A stretch of 64,000 nt of DNA from JACJYC01 sp964558465 (GTDB lineage: Bacteria; Bacteroidota; Bacteroidia; Chitinophagales; Saprospiraceae): the NCBI GenBank assembly GCA_964558465.1, contig CAZLEF010000001.1, forward strand, positions 310,001 through 374,000, given 5' to 3'. The notes under the pieces were generated by a model that did not search any database, was not told the origin of the DNA, and worked only from the letters and a program-made list of their open reading frames with translations. A program made the position numbers and the translations under genes. Every line of letters starts with the position of its first letter. Position 1 is the first letter of the stretch. This document shows, piece after piece, positions 23,885 through 33,125 of this stretch.

Positions 23885-24937
23885 CTACAGGCTTTTTGCG
23901 CAGCGGAACCCGGAATGGTTCAACCCTGTATCCGGGCTGGAACCCATTCTGCGGGCGTTTCGATATCCGGAACAATAAACCTCATTGCAAAGGAATGACC
24001 CGCCACGCATTACTTTTTCCTGTTGGTAAGGCATAAAGGGGTTATAGGCAACGTCGGCGCCGGCCGTATTGGGTAAAGTTGCCTTTCCGGATTTGTAAAA
24101 ATCAAAATCAAACCAGTCGCTGCACCACTCCCAGACATTCCCGGCCATGTCATAGAGGCCATAACCGTTCGGAGGAAAAGATTTGACCGGCGCCGTGGTG
24201 AAATAGCCATCCTGCAAGCTGTTCTGGTAAGGAAACAAGCCCTGCCAGAAATTGGCTTTTGGAGCGCCCTGGTCGACATGTTCGTCGCCCCATGGATAGA
24301 TGTTTCCCTCCAGTCCTCCCCGGGCAGCCCATTCCCATTCGGCTTCGGTGGGCAGTCGTTTCCCTTTCCACCGGGCATAAGCCACGGCGTCTTCCCAGGC
24401 CACCTGAACGACAGGATGGTCCATTTTATCTTTAATATCGCTCCCCGGGCCCTCCGGATGGCGCCAGTTGGCCCCGATAGTCCATTGCCACCACCGGGAA
24501 GGATCATCCAGCGGAACCCTCGTTGTGGTCGGTTTAAAGACCAGGGCGCCCGGTTGCAGCAGGCTGTCCGCCGGTTTTGGGGTTCCGGCCGGAAGGGATT
24601 TGGCCAGCTCTTCCCAGATAACCGGTCGTTCGGCAACGGTGACGTATCCGGTCGCTTCTACAAAACCGGCAAATTCCCGGTTGGTGACTTCGGTGATGTC
24701 CATCCAGAAACGATCGATGGGTACCTTGTGTTTCGGGTACTCATTGGGGTCGGCCTGGTCGTTATCTGCGCCCATGTTGAGAACGCCCCCGGGTACCAGG
24801 ATCATACCTTCATCCGAAACGGGGATTTCCACCGGTTTTTCCTCCATCGGCCGGGTATCGCTTGCGCCCTGCCTGCAAGAAAATGCGGCGGATAAAATCA
24901 GCAGGGCTGGCATTATCTTTTTCAACTGTTTTGTCAT
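23885..24937 (-). CDS. Formylglycine-generating-enzyme-like (SUMF1) lipoprotein
   Basis: A 350-residue lipoprotein of the FGE-sulfatase fold. The signal ends in a lipobox (SAAFSC) and is followed by a Ser/Pro/Glu linker. Family blocks are VPGGVLNMGADN, FWMDITEVTNREFAGFVE, HPVVQVAWEDAVAYARWKGKRLPTEAE (cited as VAWEDAVAYARWKGKRLPTE), WEWAARGG, YDMAGNVWEWCSDW and HSGFRCAKSL. Importantly, both cysteines of the copper/redox site are kept: RGGSFLCNEVYCSGYR gives C317 and C322, matching the C-x4-C of human FGE (C336/C341). Most bacterial SUMF1-fold proteins lack this pair, so this one may be a true sulfatase-activating oxidase acting in the periplasm. No sulfatase gene is in the window. Confidence 0.88.
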   Translation of the reverse strand: MTKQLKKIMPALLILSAAFSCRQGASDTRPMEEKPVEIPVSDEGMILVPGGVLNMGADNDQADPNEYPKHKVPIDRFWMDITEVTNREFAGFVEATGYVTVAERPVIWEELAKSLPAGTPKPADSLLQPGALVFKPTTTRVPLDDPSRWWQWTIGANWRHPEGPGSDIKDKMDHPVVQVAWEDAVAYARWKGKRLPTEAEWEWAARGGLEGNIYPWGDEHVDQGAPKANFWQGLFPYQNSLQDGYFTTAPVKSFPPNGYGLYDMAGNVWEWCSDWFDFDFYKSGKATLPNTAGADVAYNPFMPYQQEKVMRGGSFLCNEVYCSGYRNARRMGSSPDTGLNHSGFRCAKSL

Positions 24938-25039
24938 GATCAGAGTGGTTGAGTTTCAACAATTAGAAGGCAAATCCAAAAAAACCTCTTTTGTCCATTG
25001 GATTGCCTATCCTAGTCTATTTCCTTCGGCAATTTCCAA

Positions 25040-25047
25040 TATATTTG
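25040..25047 (+). promoter_or_regulatory. -7 element of the first beta-helix gene
   Basis: TATATTTG is a perfect TAnnTTTG match 72 bases before the ATG at 25119. Upstream, 24982-25010 reads AAACCTCTTTTGTCCATTGG then ATTGCCTAT, which is almost repeated ahead of the second copy of the gene at 28801-28830. Confidence 0.55.
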
Positions 25048-25118
25048 TCAGACTACAACTACCGACCGAAAACCAGTATTTTTTTAATCACCAACGTTTA
25101 ACAAAATCCGACTGAATT

Positions 25119-28100
25119 ATGAAAAGGTCTTACTGGCTTTTTGCGGGCATGCTGTTTTTATGCGTATCTGCATTCTCACAGGTTGTGTATGTAAAAGCTG
25201 ACGCCTCGGGAGCGAATAACGGAAACTCCTGGACGGACGCCTACACCAGCCTCTCCACGGCGCTTGCCAACACAACAAACGGCGAAATCTGGGTAGCCAA
25301 AGGTATTTATAAACCCGGAACGGACACCCTTTCACGGTTTGAAATCAAAAACTCCGTTGCGCTCTATGGCGGATTTGCAGGCACGGAGACGATGGCCGGT
25401 CAGCGCGATCCGGCTGCCAACCCGACCATTCTGGACGGCGACGTGAACGGCGACGATGTTTCAGGTGATTTCGATAACCACAAATCGGACAACGTATTCC
25501 ATGTGGTCTATGTGGACAGTCTTATTGCTGAACCGGTGGTCCTTGACGGCTTTACCATCCGAAATGGCCGGACCTATCCTGAAAGCCAGGATCTGGATGC
25601 CTATTTCAGTCAGGGATCAGGCCTTTGGGCGCTGAGCGCCGTCGACGTGCGCAATTGCCTTTTTACGCAACACTACGGCGGTGCCGGGGCAGGGGCGGTG
25701 ATATTGGGCGAAGGCGCGAACGGGTCCTCCTTTCATCAGGTTGTTTTTGACAACAACCAAGCCGTCAGCAATGCAGTTTTGCTTGCAGTGCTCACTTCCG
25801 GCCTGGATCTGGATCAGGTGACTTTCAGCAATAACCTGACCGAAAGCGGCGCTTTCCAGTCTTTATTCTGTGCAAATATCACCATTGACAGCTCTTCATT
25901 TACACACAATCAGGATACGGTAACGGGCGGGTTTTCTGCGGGGCTTTTTGCCTGGCAATCCGTTAACCTGGCTGTATCCAATACGGCTTTTACCGGGAAC
26001 GAAGCCGCCAACGCCGCCGCGGTTTATGTGGATGGTCGCGCGCTTCAGGGCGAGGCGCTCGGCGGGTATCGGTTCACCAACGTTACTTTTGACAGCAACA
26101 CCGTTGCAGCAGGCCTCGGTATCGCTTATTTCTTCCAGGCTTATGATGTGGATTTCCTGCATTCAAAGTTTGAAAACAACCTGTCGTCAGGGGGCTTTGC
26201 GGCCGGAATTTATTCCAGAGGCGATTCAATTTTGGCGCAGGATCCCCTCAATTTCAGGATTGACAGTTGTTTGTTCAACAATAATTCCACCGTCAACCGG
26301 GGTGGGGCGGTATTTTTAAACAATTCTTCTTCAAAGATTGCCAACTCGGATTTCACCAACAACAACGCCAACGTGATCGGCGGCGCTATCTATATGGTCG
26401 ATGTCACCGGCGGCCCTGTTTTTCACGTGGATATTGAAAACTGCAACATCAATGGCAATACCTCGGCTTTCGGAGCGGGTATCGGTCATCAGGGAGACAA
26501 TGCAACCTTTTCAGTTAAAGGTTCGGTATTTGAATCCAATACCGCAGCCACTTCCGGCGCGGGCGCTTATTTAGGGGCAGGCGGAATTGCGCCGGTTCAG
26601 ATTGAAAACACCTCTTTTGTCAATAATGAAGCCGGCGCCGGCGCCGGGTTCATCTATTTCATGGACAACTCCGAGCTTTCCGTCAAAGGTTCTTTGTTTG
26701 AAAACAACAGCACCAACAACGACGGCGGTGGGATGTATATCTCTTCTGTCGGAGCGTCTGTCCTCATCGACGATACGGAGTTCAACAACAATTCATCTAC
26801 GGGTTACGGCGGAGGCGCGATCATGTTATTTGCAGACAGCAGCGATGTCGTCATCAGCAACGCCGATTTTACAGAAAACCTCGGCGCCACGGGCGGCGGC
26901 GGTGCGATCTATTTCGGTTCGAACGACGGGACGCTAACGGTTTCCAACACCGTTTTTAACCGGAATACCAATACGTTCGGCGGCGCGGTAGCCAATTTTG
27001 CAACCGGCAGCCTGGCTGTTTACCGCGATTGTGCGTTTATAGAGAACGCCGGCGCTACCGGTGGCGGAGGCGCCCTTACGAATGGATTTGGCGTCCGGCT
27101 TGAGGTGGAAAACTGTCTGTTCGAGAACAATACAGGCACTGTGGGCGCAGCCATCCGGGTGCAAAATGACGATGTGATTACCGCTTATAAAGGCGCCACC
27201 TTTGACGGGAATATCGCCTCCTCCGGCGGCGGTGCGATTTTTGTTTTCGGCGTCAACCCGACCGCGATCGACAGTTGTTTTTTCATCAACAACCAGGCGC
27301 CTACCGGTGGAGCTGTTTATGTTGCCCAGGATACCAACCTGTTGGTTTCAACCGAAATCACGCGGTCCCTTTTCCGGCTCAATACGGCAGGCGGACAAGG
27401 CGGCGCCATCAACCACGGCAATATCAATATCGATATTGACAACTGCCTCTTCACTGGAAACGCCGCGAATGATACAGGGACGGGCGGCGCAATTTCTTTC
27501 AACGCCTCCAACGCTTCCAATGTAGTCGCCAATATCTGGAATTCAACATTTTCCGACAACCTGGGGGCATTAGCCGGTGGTATCGCAGCCTGGACTGACC
27601 CTACGGAAGCAGGGGTTGCCAACGCCACGATCAGCCTGGCCAATAATATCTTTTACAATACAGGCGATAAAAATTATGCCATTGAAGACGGTGCGCCCGT
27701 TGTATTATCCCTTGGCGGCAACCTGGCCATCGACCCGGAATCTACCCTGGATATTTATCTGACGGAAACCACCGATAAATTAAATGAAGATCCGTTGTTT
27801 GTCGATCCCACGGGTTTTCTGGATCCGGACGGCATTCCCAACCTTCGTTTGCTGGCCGGCAGCCCGGCCATCGACGCCGCGGTTCCCGCCTATGCTCCTG
27901 CTTTTGATATCGAGGGCACGCCGCGCCCTCAAGGCGACGGCCCGGATATGGGCGCTTACGAAGCATTGGTGGTGCGCACCGAAGAAATTCTGCCCAACAA
28001 CGGCCTCCTGACCATTTCCCCCAATCCGGTTAAAGCGGACGCCGTTCTGGAACTGAAAGGGACCTGGGAAGGTCCGGTTACCTTGCGCATAGCCGACCAT

Positions 28101-28250
28101 ACCGGCCGCGTATTGCGCCAGATCGCAGTCAGGAAGACCGGAGAAAAGCTGTTGGAGCCTATCGATGTAACCGGCCTGCCTGCGGGCGCATACCGTATAA
28201 CGGCGACCAATGGCAAACAGATGATCGTCTGCTCCATGATCAAACTGTGA
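25119..28250 (+). CDS. Giant beta-helix surface protein with type IX secretion domain (copy 1)
   Basis: A 1043-residue exported protein. The signal peptide MKRSYWLFAGMLFLCVSAFSQ is followed by VVYVKADASGANNGNSWTDAY, the start typical of 'choice-of-anchor Q' right-handed parallel beta-helix proteins. Residues about 150-870 are filled by irregular 25-35-residue coils with signature F-NN-A-GGA--Y and S-F--N--T (e.g. SLFENNSTNNDGGGMYI). The last about 90 residues form a type A C-terminal sorting domain: LLTISPNPVKADAVLELKGTW, VTLRIADHTGRVLRQI, LPAGAYRITATNGKQ, so it leaves the cell by the type IX system and is anchored or released. Copy 2 at 28949 is closely similar throughout, with roughly 110 residues fewer. 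Likely role: adhesin or polysaccharide binding; no catalytic triad is recognised. Confidence 0.92.
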   Translation: MKRSYWLFAGMLFLCVSAFSQVVYVKADASGANNGNSWTDAYTSLSTALANTTNGEIWVAKGIYKPGTDTLSRFEIKNSVALYGGFAGTETMAGQRDPAANPTILDGDVNGDDVSGDFDNHKSDNVFHVVYVDSLIAEPVVLDGFTIRNGRTYPESQDLDAYFSQGSGLWALSAVDVRNCLFTQHYGGAGAGAVILGEGANGSSFHQVVFDNNQAVSNAVLLAVLTSGLDLDQVTFSNNLTESGAFQSLFCANITIDSSSFTHNQDTVTGGFSAGLFAWQSVNLAVSNTAFTGNEAANAAAVYVDGRALQGEALGGYRFTNVTFDSNTVAAGLGIAYFFQAYDVDFLHSKFENNLSSGGFAAGIYSRGDSILAQDPLNFRIDSCLFNNNSTVNRGGAVFLNNSSSKIANSDFTNNNANVIGGAIYMVDVTGGPVFHVDIENCNINGNTSAFGAGIGHQGDNATFSVKGSVFESNTAATSGAGAYLGAGGIAPVQIENTSFVNNEAGAGAGFIYFMDNSELSVKGSLFENNSTNNDGGGMYISSVGASVLIDDTEFNNNSSTGYGGGAIMLFADSSDVVISNADFTENLGATGGGGAIYFGSNDGTLTVSNTVFNRNTNTFGGAVANFATGSLAVYRDCAFIENAGATGGGGALTNGFGVRLEVENCLFENNTGTVGAAIRVQNDDVITAYKGATFDGNIASSGGGAIFVFGVNPTAIDSCFFINNQAPTGGAVYVAQDTNLLVSTEITRSLFRLNTAGGQGGAINHGNINIDIDNCLFTGNAANDTGTGGAISFNASNASNVVANIWNSTFSDNLGALAGGIAAWTDPTEAGVANATISLANNIFYNTGDKNYAIEDGAPVVLSLGGNLAIDPESTLDIYLTETTDKLNEDPLFVDPTGFLDPDGIPNLRLLAGSPAIDAAVPAYAPAFDIEGTPRPQGDGPDMGAYEALVVRTEEILPNNGLLTISPNPVKADAVLELKGTWEGPVTLRIADHTGRVLRQIAVRKTGEKLLEPIDVTGLPAGAYRITATNGKQMIVCSMIKL

Positions 28251-28333
28251 TTTTGTAAATTAAGTAATGACGTATTTTATATGGCCGCGGATTTTTAGGG
28301 TTTTAACGCGAATGTACCGCCGAAACCTAAAAA

Positions 28334-28343
28334 NNNNNNNNNN
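28334..28343. other. Scaffold gap (10 Ns)
   Basis: Ten Ns mark an unresolved assembly join. Sequence on both sides contains the word CCGCGGATTTT, so a collapsed or mis-joined repeat is plausible. Confidence 1.
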
Positions 28344-28346
28344 GGG

Positions 28347-28401
28347 CCGCGGATTTTACGGATTTAACGGATAAGATCCGTTCGATCCGTAAAATCCGCG
28401 G
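28347..28401. repeat. Perfect 17-bp inverted repeat
   Basis: CCGCGGATTTTACGGAT (28347-28363) and ATCCGTAAAATCCGCGG (28385-28401) are exact reverse complements with a 21-base spacer. It may act as terminator of the first beta-helix gene, 100 bases upstream, or be a repeat element. Confidence 0.8.
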
Positions 28402-28540
28402 CTAACAAGGATATGCATCGGACGCCTCCAGTGCGCAAATCCGACAGTTATTATTTCAGCGATCCTTAAAAGAGAACATAACACCCAGTGGTTAGCAGGT
28501 TTTGGTTATCTGGTCCAACTTGCTTCGCGTGGTCCGATAT

Positions 28541-28607
28541 CGGTCCGCTGGACCGGAAGCCAGTCTTGATTTCAGGTGGGTACAAAGATGCCGGTCCGCT
28601 GGACCGG
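28541..28607. repeat. Two GGTCC-GCT-GGACC hairpins, 51 bp apart
   Basis: CGGTCCGCTGGACCG (28541-28555) and CCGGTCCGCTGGACCGG (28591-28607) are short perfect hairpins with three-base loops. TGGTCC also occurs twice just upstream (28511, 28530). Confidence 0.6.
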
Positions 28608-28862
28608 GTAAATTACAAAATTCAGGGTGACTCATGTTTTAAAATAATAACCCCAACTATTTGCCCGTTTTGGCACAATGTTTTAAATTTGTTTCGGATT
28701 CTGTCATCGGTGGCCTAACCCCTTCCAGGATGCCCCTTGCTCCAATCCTTTGCTGGTTTTATTCGATTTCTACAGCCAACACCCTTTGTTGTAAAGTGAT
28801 AAACCTCGTTTTTTGTCTATTGGATTGCATATACCGTTGGTGAACCCATGGTAAATCAAAAA

Positions 28863-28870
28863 TATATTTG
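28863..28870 (+). promoter_or_regulatory. -7 element of the second beta-helix gene
   Basis: TATATTTG, identical to the element before copy 1, 79 bases before the ATG at 28949. The block AAACCTCGTTTTTTGTCTAT then TGGATTGCATAT at 28801-28832 and the leader AACGCTTAACAAAATCCAAT just before the start codon are also shared with copy 1. Confidence 0.55.
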
Positions 28871-28948
28871 CAATGCTGCCGCATATGAACGGCAATTGCT
28901 ACTTTTACACCTCTTTTTCAGCAACGCTTAACAAAATCCAATCGAATT

Positions 28949-31741
28949 ATGAAAAAACTTTACTTGCTTATTGTAGGTATGATTCTTTTAAGCCTGCCTG
29001 CATTTTCACAGGTAACTTATGTCAAAGGAGATGCCTCCGGAGCGAACAACGGAAGTTCGTGGACGGATGCTTACATCAGCCTCGCAACGGCATTGGCCAA
29101 CACGACTACCGGCGAGATCTGGGTCGCCAAGGGCACTTACCTGCCTGGCGCCGATACCCTTTCCCGCTTCGAAATCGGAGATGCCGTAGTCCTCTACGGC
29201 GGTTTTGCCGGTACCGAAACGATGGCTACCGAGCGGAATCCGGAGACCAACCCGACCATCCTGAGCGGAGACGTTAACGGAAACGACGCTGCCGGAGACT
29301 TTGATAACAACCGGTCTGACAACGTCTTCCACGTAGTCTATGTGGATAGTTTGATTGCTGATCCGGTCATCATCGACGGGTTTACCATCAGCGGCGGGCA
29401 TACCTATCCGTTGTCCGCAGGTGTGGATGCCTATTTTGACCGGGGCGGTGGTATCTGGGCCTTCAGCCCGATTGATGTCCGCAATTGTACATTCACCAAT
29501 AACTACAGCGGCGCCGGCGCCGGCGTTGCCCTGATGGGCGAAGGAACCGCGGGCTCCAACTTCGAAAACGTTACTTTTGACGGAAACCAGGCTGCGGAAG
29601 CCGGCGTGATCTACGCGATCGTGACCGAAGACGTCACCCTCAACAATGTGACCTTCAGTAATAACCTCGTCGATGGAGGCGCTTTTTACGCTGCATATTG
29701 CGCAGGTATCACCATTGATAATTCTTCTTTTGTCAATAACCAGGATACGGTTACCAACGGCTTTTCTTCCGGCCTTTTTATCTGGCAGAATATCAACTTT
29801 TCCTTGCTGAACTCCGTTTTTTCGGGCAACACAGCCGACAACGCGGTAGCTTTCTACATCGACGGTTCGGAAATTCAGGGCGACGGTCTTGGCGGCTATA
29901 ACATCAACAACAACGTCTTTGACGGGAACACGGCAACCAACGGCTTCGGCATTGCCTATTTCTGGAATGCTTACGACGTTGATGTATTGAACAGCAGCTT
30001 TGTAAACAATACTTCGCCGGTCGGCGCAGCCGGCCTTTACGGCAACGGTACGACCATGACCGAGCAGGATCCCGCCAATTTTAACGTGGATAACTGTTTG
30101 TTTGAAAACAACTTTACAAACGGCCGCGGCGCAGGTATTTACTTCAATAACCTCTCCGCCCGGATCAACGGCAGCGACGTACTGAACAATACCGGCGGCG
30201 CCGTTGCCGGCGGGATGTACATCCGCAACCTGACCAATTCGCCGGTGTTCTATGTGGAAATTGACAACAGCACCTTCAACAACAACTCCGCACAGTTCGG
30301 CGGCGCACTTGGCCACCTGGGCAGCCTGTCGGAAATGTCCATCAACAGGTCGCATTTTGAAGAAAACACCGGAACCCAGGCAGGCGGCGCCATCTACTTT
30401 GGCGCAACCGGCGTGCCTACGATTGTGGACAGCACCGAGTTCATCAACAACACCAACGGTTTTGGCGGTGCGGTCTGTAACTTCGCAGACGGCGCAGTGA
30501 CCGCTTACACCAATTCTACCTTCAAAGGCAACGCTGCCACCAGCAGCGGCGGCGGCATGCTCAACGGCTTTGACGCCAACGTCCTGATCGACAAATGTTT
30601 GTTTGAAGGCAACTCGGCCGCTTTCGGCGGGGCTTTCCGCGTTCAGAACGACAACGTTCTGACGACGGTAACAGGCTCCACTTTCGACGGCAATATGGCC
30701 TCCGCCACCAGCTCAGGCGGCGCGATCGGCGTTTTCGGCATCAGCCCGCTCCACGTCGACAGCAGCTTTTTCCTCAACAACCAGGCCGGCTCTTCTGGCG
30801 CAGCTGTTTTTGTCGGTCAGGATACTACGCTTCCCGTTGAGATGATCCTCCAACGCTCCGTTTTCCGCCTGAATACCGCCGGCGCACAAGGCGGCGCGGT
30901 GAACATCAGCAACTTCAATGCGACCATCGATAACTGCCTCTTTACCGGTAACGCGACCAACGACCCGGGTACGGGCGGCTCAATGTCGATCAACGCATCG
31001 GATACGGTTGCTATCCTGATAGACATCTACAACTCCACTTTCTCCGAAAACCTGGGCGCTCTGGCCGGCGAAGTCGCCGCCTGGACCGATCCGACTACGC
31101 CGGGTCAGTCCAATATTACGGTCAACCTGGCCAACAACATCTTCTACAACACGGCGGATAAAAACTACGCCATCGAAGACGGCGAACCCGTGGTGCTTTC
31201 TCTGGGCGGCAACCTGGCGTTGGACAATGACGGCACCCTCGATATTTACCTGACGGAATCAACCGATATATTAGCCGAAGACCCGCTGTTTGTCGATCCT
31301 ACCGGTTTCGGAAATCCTGACGGTATTCCGGATCTGCACCTGCAAGCCGGCAGCCCGGCTATCGACGCTGCAGTTCCTGCCTATGCGTCTGCATTTGATA
31401 TCGAAGGCAATGCCCGCCCGCAAGGCGACGGCCCGGATATCGGGGCTTATGAAACGGTTGTGGTCAGCACCGAAGAAGTATTGCCCAACAACGGCCTGCT
31501 CACCATTTCGCCCAACCCGGTGAAAGATGACGCCGTACTGATCGTTAAAGGCGCCTGGGAAGGTGCATTGACCGTGCGGATCGCCGACAACACCGGCCGT
31601 GTGCTGCGCCAGATCGCTGTCCGCAAAACCGGCGATGAGTTGACGGAAACGATCAACGTGAACGGTTTGCCTGCGGGCGCTTATCGCGTGATGGTCACCA
31701 ATGGCAAACAAATGGTGGTCAGCTCGATGATCAAGCTGTAA
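28949..31741 (+). CDS. Giant beta-helix surface protein with type IX secretion domain (copy 2)
   Basis: A 930-residue paralogue of the protein at 25119. The signal peptide MKKLYLLIVGMILLSLPAFSQ is followed by the same N-terminal domain (TYVKGDASGANNGSSWTDAY, GEIWVAKGTYLPGADTLSRF, VLYGGFAGTETMATERNPET). The central beta-helix keeps the F-NN--GGA coil pattern but is shorter by several coils. The C-terminal sorting domain is almost the same (ISPNPVKDDAVLIVKGAWEG, IADNTGRVLRQIAVRKTGDE, LPAGAYRVMVTNGKQM). No cysteine-rich anchor or catalytic motif is seen. Conservation of promoter and leader with copy 1 shows a tandem duplication that included the regulatory region; third-position differences indicate that it is not recent. 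Confidence 0.92.
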   Translation: MKKLYLLIVGMILLSLPAFSQVTYVKGDASGANNGSSWTDAYISLATALANTTTGEIWVAKGTYLPGADTLSRFEIGDAVVLYGGFAGTETMATERNPETNPTILSGDVNGNDAAGDFDNNRSDNVFHVVYVDSLIADPVIIDGFTISGGHTYPLSAGVDAYFDRGGGIWAFSPIDVRNCTFTNNYSGAGAGVALMGEGTAGSNFENVTFDGNQAAEAGVIYAIVTEDVTLNNVTFSNNLVDGGAFYAAYCAGITIDNSSFVNNQDTVTNGFSSGLFIWQNINFSLLNSVFSGNTADNAVAFYIDGSEIQGDGLGGYNINNNVFDGNTATNGFGIAYFWNAYDVDVLNSSFVNNTSPVGAAGLYGNGTTMTEQDPANFNVDNCLFENNFTNGRGAGIYFNNLSARINGSDVLNNTGGAVAGGMYIRNLTNSPVFYVEIDNSTFNNNSAQFGGALGHLGSLSEMSINRSHFEENTGTQAGGAIYFGATGVPTIVDSTEFINNTNGFGGAVCNFADGAVTAYTNSTFKGNAATSSGGGMLNGFDANVLIDKCLFEGNSAAFGGAFRVQNDNVLTTVTGSTFDGNMASATSSGGAIGVFGISPLHVDSSFFLNNQAGSSGAAVFVGQDTTLPVEMILQRSVFRLNTAGAQGGAVNISNFNATIDNCLFTGNATNDPGTGGSMSINASDTVAILIDIYNSTFSENLGALAGEVAAWTDPTTPGQSNITVNLANNIFYNTADKNYAIEDGEPVVLSLGGNLALDNDGTLDIYLTESTDILAEDPLFVDPTGFGNPDGIPDLHLQAGSPAIDAAVPAYASAFDIEGNARPQGDGPDIGAYETVVVSTEEVLPNNGLLTISPNPVKDDAVLIVKGAWEGALTVRIADNTGRVLRQIAVRKTGDELTETINVNGLPAGAYRVMVTNGKQMVVSSMIKL

Positions 31742-32067
31742 TTTTGCCATCAGGTTTCGCGTCAACCTTTATATACTTCGCGCCGTCGGGTTTTGTGCCT
31801 ATAAAAATGGATAATCTTGTCTAAATCAAGGAAATCCAATCCTGATAATCCTCAAAATCCGGCGAATCGTGGTATAAAAACAGAAGGCCTTCCGGGAAAT
31901 TTCCCGGAAGGCCTTCTTGTTTTGCGGTTGATGCCATAGCAGCAAGGTTTAGTAAACAAAAAAGTAGTAAATTAAACTTTTTTCTACTTTGTCTTCCATT
32001 TGCAGCGTATCTTTACCCGGAAGGCATTTACATTTTGCATTCTAACTTTTACATTTTGCATTAAAAT
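31742..32067. other. Intergenic region with terminator and short repeats
   Basis: The 326 bases hold a strong palindrome at 31882-31917 and a 15-base direct repeat (TTTACATTTTGCATT at 32027-32041 and 32048-32062, period 21) immediately before the next start codon. Nothing else is recognised. Confidence 0.7.
31882..31917 (+). terminator. Perfect 36-base palindrome, intrinsic terminator
   Basis: Two 18-base arms (AGAAGGCCTTCCGGGAAA and its exact complement) with no loop base left over, followed by TGTTTT. It lies 141 bases after the second beta-helix gene and probably ends its transcript. Confidence 0.8.
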
Positions 32068-33120
32068 ATGGCCATCTCTTTTGTGACCGATCAATCGGTG
32101 ATCGAACTCAGCGACCTGGAAGATATCATTACCCGCGGCCTTGCACGGGAACATCATGCCCCCGCATTTACCCCCATCGGCATCGGCAAACCACTTTCGG
32201 TGGAGATCCTGACCGTATACACGGGCGACGCGCCTCAAAAATTCCTGGGCGGCAAACCCGACCTGCTGGTGGTGTCGGGCATCAAAAGCTTCCAGACCTT
32301 CGATGCGGCCCCGCGGGCTGTCAACCTGATCCAGGAAAATATTACCGATAACCGCCACCTGAAACCGGGCGCCTTTTCACCGGGTTCTTCGGTGGTCTAT
32401 TATACGCCGTCGCTGGATTCATCCACGGTGTTTTTATCCTTTGAGCTGATCGTCGACTCCATCCGGAAGGAAAACATCGACATGGTCGCCGACATGTTCC
32501 TGTCGGCAGCAGAATTGCCGGTTTTTGTTCCGGCCAACGCGTTCCTGCTGGCCGGTTCCACCATCATCAGCCTGGTAGCCGACCTGGTCAACGCCTTCGA
32601 AAGCGCACCCTATCTGTCGGGCAGTATCGACCTGCGGTTCCTGACCTCCGGCGTACCGGTTTTCCGGCCGGGTCATTACGTCGTGTACAACGATGGGGAC
32701 AAGGGATTGTTCCAGGACTACAAGATCGGGTTGGTGGACGACGGATTCGGCAATTTCCTTTCGGCCCTGGTGCACAAACACACCGGGCAGGAATACCAGG
32801 CGGACGCCCCGTATCTGATCCTGAACATCGACGGCAGGGAGCGGCCGGAACTGGATGGCTACACGCCCAAATTGGCTACGGCTTCCATCCTCGAGCAGTT
32901 TTACGGAAAACAGGACGGCCAGCAACAGGCTGTTGTTTCGCTGGAAAAAGCAATGGAGTTGTACAACGACCTGAACTATCGCGAAAAAGCCGAGCGGATA
33001 CTGGAAAAGATCGGCGCCCTGCCGCCCGACTCGGACGAATTTATCATCGCGCGAGCGTTGTTTGACGCTTATAACCGGAATATCCGGAATGTGATGTTCC
33101 GGGTGGAGTGGCCGCTTTGA
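32068..33120 (+). CDS. Hypothetical protein, 350 residues
   Basis: I do not recognise this gene. The product has no signal peptide or membrane helix, so it should be cytosolic. It begins MAISFVTDQSVIELSDLEDII and contains mixed alpha/beta segments with a hydrophobic middle (NAFLLAGSTIISLVADLVNAF, about residues 155-177) that could be a buried helix. The segment LPVFVPANAFLLAG and the strands VPVFRPGHYVVYNDGDKGLF stand out, and LSVEILTVYTGDAPQ suits a beta-rich N-terminal domain. The C-terminal part (about 290-345) is helical with TPR-like spacing (VVSLEKAMELYNDLNYREKAERIL). Full-length codon use resembles the neighbours. It ends six bases before a 36-bp-stem palindrome shared with the convergent hydrolase gene. 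A toxin, stress or regulatory role would be speculation. Confidence 0.7.
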   Translation: MAISFVTDQSVIELSDLEDIITRGLAREHHAPAFTPIGIGKPLSVEILTVYTGDAPQKFLGGKPDLLVVSGIKSFQTFDAAPRAVNLIQENITDNRHLKPGAFSPGSSVVYYTPSLDSSTVFLSFELIVDSIRKENIDMVADMFLSAAELPVFVPANAFLLAGSTIISLVADLVNAFESAPYLSGSIDLRFLTSGVPVFRPGHYVVYNDGDKGLFQDYKIGLVDDGFGNFLSALVHKHTGQEYQADAPYLILNIDGRERPELDGYTPKLATASILEQFYGKQDGQQQAVVSLEKAMELYNDLNYREKAERILEKIGALPPDSDEFIIARALFDAYNRNIRNVMFRVEWPL

Positions 33121-33125
33121 GTTGG

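Larger units (their letters stand above)
28251..28948. other. Intergenic region with assembly gap and palindromes
   Basis: No gene is seen in these 698 bases. They hold ten Ns at 28334-28343, a perfect 17-bp inverted repeat (28347-28363 with 28385-28401), a third partial copy of the same word CCGCGGATTTT before the gap near 28286, two GGTCC-n3-GGACC hairpins and the promoter region of the second beta-helix gene. Confidence 0.8.
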
